Shown here: in pieces, positions 36,401 to 46,273 of the stretch
Layout: every line of letters starts with the position of its first letter
Position numbering within the stretch: position 1 is the stretch's first letter
Assembly (NCBI RefSeq): GCF_000327385.1
Contig: NW_008708943.1
Coordinates: 2,445,364 to 2,509,363, forward strand
Direction: 5' to 3'
Source: Lottia gigantea
Taxonomy: Eukaryota; Mollusca; Gastropoda; Lottiidae
Length of the DNA stretch: 64,000 nucleotides
Made by a program: the position numbers and the translations under genes
Notes under the pieces: generated by a model
Told to the model about the DNA's origin: nothing
Databases searched by the model: none
Seen by the model: the letters and a program-made list of their open reading frames with translations, nothing else

Positions 36401-39400
36401 TCCGTTGGCTTTCCATCTTTTTGATTTCAGGATTCTTCTGCGCCACCCTTTGAATCTCTGTGGTTTGAATAATGGTCGCAGTAATTTGAGTCGTGGTCTT
36501 TGGCATTGCACTAGTAGGGATTTTTGTGACTGCTGTTGTGTCGTTTACAGGTAATGTACTTGTTGTATATTCTTCACTTGACATTTCCGATTCTTCACTT
36601 GGTTCAGTAAATTTTTCTATCACAGATTCTGTCGTTTTAGATGGAGCTGATGTTATTTCATATCCTATTAACTTCTTCAGCTTCTTCCTTTTCTTCTTCT
36701 TTCCTTTTCCTTCCTTTTTATTTTGTCTTCTTCTTTTCTTTTTCCCTTTTCGTTGGCTTTTCATCCTTTTGATTACAGGGCTCTTTTGCGCCATTCTTTG
36801 AATCTCAGTGGTCGTTGTGATCCGGATGGTCGTGGCCGTTGGGGTGGTAGTAGTAGGAATTGTGGTAATAGACGTAGGAAAGGTTGTCGAATTTGTTGAG
36901 ATGGTAAATTTATGAGGAGTAATAATAGTATCTGTGGTTGAAGACACTTTATTGGTAGTGGTCGAGACTGAAACTGGTGGTGATGAAGGTAATTTACTAG
37001 ATATGTTGTATTCTTCACTTGGCATTTCATATTCCCCACCTGTCATGTCATATTCTTTGCTTGACATCTCAGATTCTTCACCTGGAATCTCAGATTCTTC
37101 ACTTGGCATCTCAGATTCTTCACTTGGCATCTCATATTCTTCATTTGGTGTCACATATTCTTCACTTGGCGTCCCATATTCTCCACTTGTAATTTCAGAT
37201 TTTTCACTTGGCATCTCAGATTCTCCGCTTGCAATTTCAGATTCTTTACTTGGCGTCCCATATTCTCCACTTGTAATTTCAGATTCTCCACTTGACATCT
37301 CAGATTCTCCGCTTGCAATTTCAGATTCTTCACTTGGCGAATCATTTTCTCCACTTGCAATTTCAGATTCTTCGCCTGACAACACATATCCTTCACTTGA
37401 CATTTCTGATTCTTCACTTGACATTTCTGATTCTTCACTTGGCATCTCAGATTCTTCACTTGGCATCTCAGATTCTTCACTTGGCATCTCAGATTCTTCA
37501 CTTGGAATCTCAGATTCACCACTTGTAATTTCCGATTCTTTAATTGGCTCATTCGTGAATGGAACTGATGTTTTTTCGTTCTCCTTTCGTGATTTCTTTC
37601 TTTTCTGCTTCCTATTCTTTCTCTTCCCTTTCTTTTTGTTTCTTCCTTTTATTTTATTTTTCCTATCAATCTTCATAATGTTGGGGTTCTTTGTCGTCTC
37701 TGTTTGAATCTCTGTTGTTTGAATTAAGGTCGTCGCTGTAGGGAATGTAGTCGTGTTTGTTGAGCTTGTAGTTGTGGTCGTTGGTGTTGTAGTCGTGCCT
37801 GTTGACTTGGTGTTCGTTTTGATTGTGGTAGTAGGGATTTTGGGGGAAAAATTTAGAAAAGTAGTTGTAGTTGTTGGGATAGTAGTTGGATTGGTAGTCA
37901 ATGTTGTCGTGACAGTTACTAGTGATCTGTTGTTGTTTACAGGTAGTTTATTTGATATTGTATATTCTTCACTTGACATTTCCGAGTTTTTACTTGACAC
38001 ATCAGATTCTTCACTTGGTTCAGTAAATTTTTCTATCACAGATTCTGTCGTTTTGGATGGAATTGATGTTATCTCATATCCTATTAATTTCTTCAGTTTC
38101 TTCCTATTCTTCGTCCTCTTTCCCTTACCTTTCTTTTTATTCCTTTCTTTTCTTTTCTTTTTCGGTTGTCTTTTGCTTTTCTTATTTTTAATTTTCGGGT
38201 TCTTTGGTGCCAACGTTTGGATCTCAGTTGTTTTAATTTTGGTTGTCGTGGAAGAAATTGTAGTCGTTGTCCTCGGGATTGTAGTAATAGGGATTGTGGC
38301 CATAGGCTTTTGAAACGCTGTTGTTGAAGTTGTCGTTGGATGATTGGCAGTCGAGTTTGTAGGTATTACTGAATCATTCACTATGGTTGGAACTGGTGTT
38401 CTCTTCTTCTCTTTTCCTTTTGATTTCTTCGATTTCTTCCTTTTCTGCTTCTTCTTTTTGCCAATCTTTTTATGCTTATTTCTTTCCCTCCTTTTCTTTT
38501 TCGGTTTCCCTTTATTCCGTTCGATCTTTTTAATTTTCGAGTTCTTTGGAGCCACTATTTTAATCTCAGTTGGTTTAATTGTGGTCGAGGCGATTGGGAT
38601 CGTAGCTGTGTTCGTTGCGATTGCAGTAGACGTTGGAAAAGTGGTCGCAGTTGTTGGGATGGTAGTAGTAGATGTAGTTGGAATAGTAATTTTAGTAATA
38701 AGATAGGAAGTTGAGGATGTCGGCTCATATTCTTCACTTGACATTTCAGATTCATCACTTGACATCTCAGATTCCTCACTTGACATTTCTGATTCTTCAC
38801 TTGGCATATCATATTCTTGATTTGGTATCCCAGTTTCTTGACTAGGTGATGCAAATTCTTCACTTTGCATTTCAGATTTTTTAGTTGACACATCGACTTC
38901 TTTATTTGGTGAATCAAACTTATCTATTACAGATTCAGTCGTGGTGATATATGAAGCTGAAATTTTTTCTTCTAATTTCTCTAGTTTATTTTTCTTCTTC
39001 TTCTTCTTTCCTCTCCCTTTCTTTTTATTTCTTCCTTTTCTTTTATTTTTCCGTCTTTTTTTGCTTCCGATTTTTTGAATTTTCGGGTTCAAGTTCGTTG
39101 AAACTGGAATAGTAATTGAAGTTGTAGGATTTGGTAATTTGTTTGTAGTCCATGGGGCAGTGACTGATACCAGTGGAGTGTTGTCCTTTACAGGTAATTT
39201 ATTTGATGTATCATAATCTCCAATTGGTATTTTAGATTCTGTACTTGGCATTTCATATTCTCTACTTGGCATCGCAGGATTTTCATTTGACATTTCAGAA
39301 TTTTTATATGGAATTCCAAATTCCTCAAATGACTTTTTAGACTCTTCTGTTGATATTTCATGATTTTTACTGGGTATTTGATAATCCTCCCAAATTAGCT

Positions 39401-42400
39401 TTTCTTCACTCGGCCATAGATGTTCTTCATTTGGCGTTTCGGATTCCACAATTGACATTTCGTGTTCTTTACTTGGCATTTCATATTTCTTATCAGGTAT
39501 TTCAGACTCCCCACTTGACAGTTCTTCACTCAGCCAAGGTTCCTCACTTGGTATTTCAGGTTCTTCATTTGATATAGCAGATTTCTTACTCAGCCCTTCA
39601 TATTCCCTACTTGGTTCAGGTTCTTCTTTTTCCATTTCGGACATTTTAGTTGAGATTTCAGATTCTTCACCTGGTTCTGGTTCTTTTTCAGATTCTGTTG
39701 TCAAAGGATGAATTGTTGTTGTCTTTTTTCTATTCTTTTTAATCCTTTTCCTGTTTTTCTTTTCATTGCCCTTCCCTTTCTTTATATTTTTTCTACTTCC
39801 TTTCCGTGATTTTTTCCTTATATCGTTCTTTTTCAGATTCCTTGGAGATATTAAAGTCTTAAGACTCGAATCAGCTGTAGCCGTGGTGGTAGTTGTAGAC
39901 GTTGGAACAGTGGTTGTAGTTGTAAAGATAGGAATATGGATTTTGGTCGGAATGATGCTTGAAGTTGTAGTCAATTCGTTCGTAGTCAAAATTTCAGATT
40001 CTGTAGTTTGCGTTCCATATTCGTAGTTTGGTATTTCCAATTCTTCATTTGACGTCTTATAATTCTCATTTATATATTCTTCACTTGGCATTTCATATTC
40101 TTCACTTGGCATTTCATATTCTTCACTTGGCATTTCATTTTCATTCCGTGGAATTTCGTACCAGTCTCTAACCTCACTTGGCATTTCGGGGTTTTCATTT
40201 GACATTTCAAGTTTTTCGCTTGGTATTTCGTATTTCTCACTAGGTATTGCAGATTCTTCTCTTGGCATTTCATTTTCATTCCTTGGAATTTCGTACCAGT
40301 CTCTAACCTCACTTGGCATTTCGGAGTCTTCTTCGGATTCCTCACTAGGTATTGTAGATTTCTCACTTGGCATTTCAGATTTTTCACTCAACCACGCGGA
40401 TTCTTCACTGGCTATCTCGGGTTCTTCATTTGTCATTTGGAGTTTTCTAGTTGACATTTCACCTGGTTCGGTAGATTGTGTTATCGAAGGAATTGTCGTT
40501 GTCATTTTTCTTTCTCTGCTTTTAACTTTCTTCCTGTTTATCTTTCCCTTCCTCATCTGTTTCTTTTTAATTTTTCCTTTTTCTTTCCTTGTCTTTGTCC
40601 GTTTGCTTTTGATGTTTTTACTTTGATTGCTTGGAGTTTTTATATTCTTAAGGATCGTAGTCGTCATCGTAGTTGAAGAAGTTTGAATGGTGGTTAATTT
40701 TGTAGGCAATTGGCTTGAAGTTACCATTTCAGAGTCTTCTCTTGACTTTTCATATTCTTTACCTGTCATTTCAGATACTGTTGTTCGCATTCCAAATTTG
40801 TCACTATGAATTTCTAATTCTTCATTTGAGAGATCAGATTTCTCAGATTCTTCACTTGACATTTCAGAGTCCTCACTTGGTATTTCATATTCCTTACTTG
40901 GCATTTTAGATTCCGGACCAGGTATTACATTTTCTCCATTTTGCATTTCAGATTTCTCACTTGGCATTTCATATTCCTCACTTGATATTTCAGATTCTTC
41001 ACCTTCAGATTCTTCACTAGGCATACCAAATTCGACAACGGGTGTTTCAAATTCCTTAGTTGGCATTTCAGGTTCTTCACCTGGTTCAATATATTCTATT
41101 TCAGATACTGTTGTCGAAGGTGAAACTTTTGTTGTCTCTTTTCTGTTCATTTGAACCCTTTTCCTGTTTTTCTCTTCTTTGCCCTTCCCAATTTTTCTAT
41201 TTCTTCCTTTTCCTGTCCTATTCTTTTTTCTTTTCCTTTTCATTTTTGTGGCAGTGGTCGTTGGACCAATGGTAGAAGTCATATGGATTAGAGGGATATC
41301 AGTTAGCAACTCAGACTCTTCAGTAGGAGTTTCCAATTCTTCGCTTGGCATTTCATATTCTTTACTTGGTATTTCAGACTCCTCATTTGATATTTCAGAC
41401 TCTTTACTTGGCATTTCAAATTCGTCATTTAACCGTACAGATTCTTCATTNNNNNNNNNNNNNNNNNNNNNNNNNNNNNNNNNNNNNNNNNNNNNNNNNN
41501 NNNNNNNNNNNNNNNNNNNNNNNNNNNNNNNNNNNNNNNNNNNNNNNNNNNNNNNNNNNNNNNNNNNNNNNNNNNNNNNNNNNNNNNNNNNNNNNNNNNN
41601 NNNNNNNNNNNNNNNNNNNNNNNNNNNNNNNNNNNNNNNNNNNNNNNNNNNNNNNNNNNNNNNNNNNNNNNNNNNNNNNNNNNNNNNNNNNNNNNNNNNN
41701 NNNNNNNNNNNNNNNNNNNNNNNNNNNNNNNNNNNNNNNNNNNNNNNNNNNNNNNNNNNNNNNNNNNNNNNNNNNNNNNNNNNNNNNNNNNNNNNNNNNN
41801 NNNNNNNNNNNNNNNNNNNNNNNNNNNNNNNNNNNNNNNNNNNNNNNNNNNNNNNNNNNNNNNNNNNNNNNNNNNNNNNNNNNNNNNNNNNNNNNNNNNN
41901 NNNNNNNNNNNNNNNNNNNNNNNNNNNNNNNNNNNNNNNNNNNNNNNNNNNNNNNNNNNNNNNNNNNNNNNNNNNNNNNNNNNNNNNNNNNNNNNNNNNN
42001 NNNNNNNNNNNNNNNNNNNNNNNNNNNNNNNNNNNNNNNNNNNNNNNNNNNNNNNNNNNNNNNNNNNNNNNNNNNNNNNNNNNNNNNNNNNNNNNNNNNN
42101 NNNNNNNNNNNNNNNNNNNNNNNNNNNNNNNNNNNNNNNNNNNNNNNNNNNNNNNNNNNNNNNNNNNNNNNNNNNNNNNNNNNNNNNNNNNNNNNNNNNN
42201 NNNNNNNNNNNNNNNNNNNNNNNNNNNNNNNNNNNNNNNNNNNNNNNNNNNNNNNNNNNNNNNNNNNNNNNNNNNNNNNNNNNNNNNNNNNNNNNNNNNN
42301 NNNNNNNNNNNNNNNNNNNNNNNNNNNNNNNNNNNNNNNNNNNNNNNNNNNNNNNNNNNNNNNNNNNNNNNNNNNNNNNNNNNNNNNNNNNNNNNNNNNN

Positions 42401-45237
42401 NNNNNNNNNNNTTGGATTTTCATTTGATATTTCAGAATCTTCTCCTGGTTCATTATATTCGTCTACATCAGACTCTGTTGTTGCAGGAGGAACGCTTGTT
42501 GTTATTTTTCTTTCTCTGCTTTTAGACTTCTTCCTGTTTATCTTCCCCTTGCCTTTGCCCTTTCCATTCTTTTCGTTTTTTCTCCTTCCTTTCCTTGTCT
42601 TTTTCCTGTTGTGTTTGACCTTGTTATTCTTCAGATTCCTTGGAGTTTTTTGTTTTACAATCTTAAGAATTGTAGTTGTTGTATCAGGAATGTGGGTTGT
42701 AATAGTTGACACTTTATATTCCTCACTGGGCATTTCAGGTTGCTCTTTTGAAATTTCAGATTTGTCACTTGGCTTCTCATATTTGTCACTTGGCATTTCA
42801 GGTTGCTCTTTTGAAATTTTAGATTTGTCACTTGGCTTCTCATATTTGTCACTTGGCATTTCAGGTTGCTCTTTTGAAATTTCAGATTTGTCACTTGGCA
42901 TCTCATATTTGTCACTTGGCATTTCAGGTTGCTCTTTTGAAATTTCAGATTTGTCACTTGGCATCTCATTTGTCTCACTGGGCATTTCAGTTGCTGTATT
43001 ATTCATTATAAATGTTTCATTTGGAACTTTTGATTTCTCACTTGGCATTCCAAATTCTTCACTTGGAATTTCGTATTCTTCACTTGTCATTTCATATTTC
43101 TCGTGTGGCATATCCAATCCCCCACTGGATATTGCAAGTTGCTCATTCGGCATTTCAAATTGATCATTTGACATTTCAGATTCTTCAATTGACGTTTCGA
43201 CTTCCCCTCTTTGTATATTTTCAACTGGTGCGTTTGACGAAGAGGTTGGAACTGATGTTTTCTCAGATCCTATCAATTTCTTCAGTTTCTTTCTTTTCCT
43301 CCTCTTCTTCTTCTTCCCTTTCCCTTTCTTTTCATTTTTCCTCTTTCTTTTCTTTTTCTTTTTTCCTTTCATCTTGTAGCTATTTTGATTTCTTGTTACG
43401 TTTATCGTAGTAGTAGGAACTGTTGCAGCAAATGTTGGAATTATTGATGTAGTAGTCGAGATAGTAGTGGTTAGGAAACTGGTTGAAATTGTAGGAATTA
43501 AAGCTTTGGTAGTTCGGGATGTAGTTGTAGTTGTTGGAATCAAAGTGGTAGTGCTTGGAATCGTAGTCGTTTGGACAGTAGTCGTAGTTGCTCGGGTTGT
43601 AGTCGTAGTTGTTGGGACAGTAGTCGTAATAATTGGAATTGTAGTCGTAGTAGTTGGAATTGTAGTCGTAGTTGTTGGGACGGTAGTCGTAGTTGTTGGA
43701 GTAGTGGTTGGAATAGTCGTTGTAGTAGTAGGAATTGTAGTCGTAGTTGTTGGGACAGTAGTAGTAGTGGTTGGAATAGTCGTTGTTGTAGTAGGAATTG
43801 TAGTCGTAGTAGTTGGGGCAGTAGTCGTAGTTGTTGGAATAGTCGTTGTAGTGGTTGGAATTGTAGTCGTAGTAGTTGGGACAGTAGTCGTAGTAGTTGG
43901 AATGGTCGTTGTAGTAGTAGGAATTGTAATCGTTGTAGTTGGGGCAGTAGTCGTAGTAGTTGGAATTGTTGTCGTTGTAGTTGGAATTGTGGTTGTTGTA
44001 GTTGGAATTGTGGTCGTTGTAGTTGGAATTGTGGTCGTTGTAGTTGGAATTATGGTTGTTGTAGTTGGAATCGTGGTTGTTGTAGTTGGAATCGTGGTTG
44101 TTGTAGTTGGAATTGTGGTTGTTGTAGTTGGAATTGTGGTCGTTGTAGTTGGGATTGTGGTCGTGGTAGTTGGGGCAGTAGTCGTGGTAGTTGGGACAGT
44201 AGTCGTAGTAGTTGGGACAGTAGTCGTAGTAGTTGGGACAGTAGTTGCAATAGCCTTTGTGGTACTTGGTACTGGTTTTCTTCTGGACTTCTTTTTCTTT
44301 TTCCGACGGCCATGTTTTGCTTTCTTGATTTTATTATTCTTCACCTTTTTCTTTTCTGTGTTCTTTTTCTTAACTTTCTTATTATTCTTTCCTTTGGAAT
44401 TTTTTTTCTTTCCTTTCTTCTTCCTCTTTGATTTTTTCTTTTTTCTTTTTTTTCTTCTTGCTTTTCTTTTAAATCGTTCCAATCTTTTATCTATAAGACG
44501 TTAATATAGCTTTTTAGGCCAGATTCATATCAATATCTCAATATCTCTAACCTACGTCTACTTAGAAAACTATTCTCATACCGGTACCGGTAATGTGTTT
44601 CTTACAATTATATCAAAGTTAAATTTTAGAACGCTAAACTATTCAAAGGGTTTACGTAAACTTTACTAAGTGTTGGAGAACTAATGTACGCAAAATTGCA
44701 GAGAATAATGTCTCCTTAGTCCTTCCTTAGCCCTAGGCTTTAAGGTTTTAACTAAAATATCGAGCTGCTCAACACACTTAACAATTAGTACACGTTTAAA
44801 TCACCCTCTTTAATACAAAGTTCAGGTTGATCAAATTTAGATTTAGATGCGTAAAAATCAAAAATATTTTATTATGGTCTGTTTATAGAAATCTTTCATT
44901 AATTTACAATTCATAACTATTTGATGAAAATTTTGCATATTGCATAAAGAGAAAAATTATTTCATTACAAACCTGATTGTTTAGAAATAGCACGTTCCAA
45001 AGGATTTATCACTCTGACTCTCTCCTCTAATGTCTCATTTGAGCTGGACGTCGAGATAGCATTTTTCGCACAGGTTTTGGTTAAGCACGTCAAATTTCTA
45101 TTTGAAATATGTCCAAAGTAGATTAACATCGGGTTTGTGGTACTGTTATTCAAATTTAACCCATCTACTACGTTTACTAGTAATATATAGGTAAACAATA
45201 CAGTTAAAGTCGAAAGAATAACCTTACGAAATAACAT
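27411..45237 (-). CDS. K4: giant (about 5,500 residues) Lys/Thr/Ser-Glu repeat membrane protein
   Basis: Five exons: 45237-44973, 44490-28466, 28284-28225, 28019-27960 and 27592-27411. Exon 2 is about 16 kb and contains a 961-base gap; the frame is open on both sides but the stated gap length does not keep phase. Exon 1 gives a signal peptide (M-L-F-R-K-V-I-L-S-T-L) and a short N-glycosylation-rich segment. Exon 2 starts with a lysine block and a Thr repeat. It continues with about 14 modules of lysine block plus L-K-K-L-I-G-Y-E, S/T-P linker, E-E-S-E-M-P-S heptads and Thr-rich linker. It ends with Lys/Glu blocks and two copies of T-M-S-L-x-E-F-F-T-T-R-S. Exons 3 and 4 are a tandem duplicate. 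Exon 5 is a transmembrane helix with V-Y-G-G-I-G-L as in K5. Predicted topology is a very long extracellular polyampholyte on one C-terminal anchor. Glycocalyx, mucin-like or mineral-matrix roles are guesses. Confidence 0.77.
27922..28450 (-). repeat. 264-base tandem duplication containing K4 exons 3 and 4
   Basis: Two adjacent units (about 27922-28185 and 28186-28450) are nearly identical through exon and intron. Each holds one 60-base phase-1 exon (P-S-F-x-K-I-N-L-N-A-T-D-F-Q-V-I). The two exons differ at three residues. Both keep good acceptors and GTAAGT donors, so both can be spliced in frame or skipped. Confidence 0.9.
29800..32000 (-). repeat. K4 C-terminal Lys/Glu block repeat (five copies)
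   Basis: Five units with core M-M-K-K-K-S-K-R-R-K-K-K, G-G-S-K-K-K, Q-R-I-E-I-x-x-N-E-x-D, E-S-S-G-E-D-E, spaced unevenly by Ser/Glu-rich segments. The alternation of very basic and very acidic blocks repeats with each unit. Confidence 0.85.
32948..33480 (-). repeat. Three near-identical 177-base repeats in K4
   Basis: Three tandem copies of 59 residues, each with L-K-K-I-I-G-K-S-T-A-I-L-S-G, then E-E-F-E-N-E-E-D-E-Y and L-K-Q-S-L-K-T-P-D-T-T. Spacing is 177 bases (matching points at 32956, 33133 and 33310). The copies differ at only a few bases, so this is a recent array. Confidence 0.93.
37020..37550 (-). repeat. K4 21-base Ser/Glu heptad repeat
   Basis: A run of about 25 heptads of the form E-E-S-E-M-P-S or E-E-S-E-I-A-S. 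Similar shorter runs recur at about 38730-38790, 40080-40400 and 40850-41420. Each heptad has two serines next to acidic residues, a casein-kinase-like context. Confidence 0.85.
41451..42411. other. Assembly gap (961 N) inside the giant exon of K4
   Basis: The flanks are E-E-S-E heptad and related repeat sequence in open frame. The reading frame differs by the modulo of the gap length, so the length is an estimate or the gap hides an intron. Collapsed repeat is the simplest reason. Confidence 0.95.
42715..42975 (-). repeat. K4 60-base repeat with KSEISKEQPEMPSDKYE core
   Basis: Four tandem copies of a 20-residue unit (K-S-E-I-S-K-E-Q-P-E-M-P-S-D-K-Y-E-M/K-P-S-D), nearly identical in DNA, between the gap and the lysine block near 43300. 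Confidence 0.85.
43600..44262 (-). repeat. K4 21-base Thr repeat (mucin-like)
   Basis: About thirty heptads of P-T-T-T-T-T-I/V/A on the minus strand. Dense threonine next to proline is typical of O-glycosylated mucin stalks. The plus strand carries long Val/Gly frames here that are only shadows. Confidence 0.92.
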
Positions 45238-45310
45238 CTCGACTTCTCATGGACGCTGCCATCTTGGATTATTTACCATAGAGATTTGGTTGCTACCTTC
45301 ATGACGTCAT
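45238..45310 (-). promoter_or_regulatory. K4 core promoter with CRE and overlapping upstream ORF
   Basis: A perfect TGACGTCA at 45302-45309, a half X-box (AGCAAC on the minus strand near 45292), and CAAGATGGCAGC giving an upstream ATG at 45262. That ATG is 25 bases before the main one and opens a 13-codon ORF (M-A-A-S-M-R-S...). Spacing and ORF length equal those of K7. Confidence 0.55.
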
Positions 45311-46178
45311 AATGCATGATGTAAAACCTTTATTGCTTTTCTGTAAAATCTTAAACCCGAAACTACTTACGTCTAAGAGGCTTGGAGGCTTACCAGCTGG
45401 TAGAAAGGATCCTTAACTGTTAACCTACGTTGTCATCCTTGTAAAATATAGTTGTTTCTTTCTTTCTCACACTTTCCTTTTCAGTATTATTTTACGGTCA
45501 TCGTGTTCAATCTCCACTATTCACATGCAGGCGATCGTTCATTTTAACGCCATGTTCAATAATTATTAATTATTCAGGCATTGCGGGGCCATGGTTTTTA
45601 CCCCTACTTTAGTTCTAATGAATTTGAAAATATGATTTGCTAACGTTTTTGTCTTAAAATAGCCTACGAGTCAGAATGCGCCATATCTATTCTATTTTTA
45701 TAAAAAAAGATTGGGGGAAGAAAACTCTCTCAGACGTTCCACTGAGCTGACGCATTTTGAATCTCAAACTGGACAGGTTATCCCCTCAACAAGTCAGTTC
45801 GCCCCTATTTTTACCTCTAGTCTCGGGAGACTATAGATAACAAAGGACTATAAGGCCTAAATAGTCAGAAGCTCAGTTACTTTCTTATACTGTATCCCAC
45901 TACCAATCCACTTGTCAACTGCAGGACCATCCGTCTACTTGACGACCGTGTTCAATTCACTTGTCACAGCACTAGCACTAGCACACACCGTAGCTTGCAG
46001 TTAAATAGGAGACGGGTGGGGTTTGAACGAGGTGGGAAGGGATGTTTACCAAAGCCTTACCAACGACGTGTTCAATTCACTCGGAAGGAGTTGGTTTCTT
46101 GTTCAAACGAGGCTATACTTCATAGGGCTTAGGTCATAGTTTGATCCGATACAAATTCAGCTGTTACAAAAAATGAAA
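45311..46178. other. K3-K4 intergenic spacer
   Basis: No gene supported. The word CGTGTTCAATTCACT occurs at about 45949 and 46066. A diverged segment at about 45741-45830 resembles 55405-55505 in the K2 intron and may be an old dispersed repeat. Confidence 0.45.
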
Positions 46179-46184
46179 TTTATT
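46179..46184 (-). terminator. Poly(A) signal of K3
   Basis: AATAAA on the minus strand about 90 bases after the K3 stop codon. Confidence 0.6.
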
Positions 46185-46273
46185 CGAGTATAACAATAGT
46201 ATCATAAACATGAATGATATTTGAATGATAATTTTCCAAAGACCATCTATGCATCAACAGTGGCTTTTCTTCT

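Noticed and set aside
43467-44504. 345-codon Val/Gly plus-strand frame
   Set aside because: Antisense of the Thr-heptad repeat; the periodicity explains the open frame.
44581-44595. ACCGGTACCGGT palindrome as a regulatory site
   Set aside because: A short palindrome in a K4 intron with no partner motif; too little evidence.
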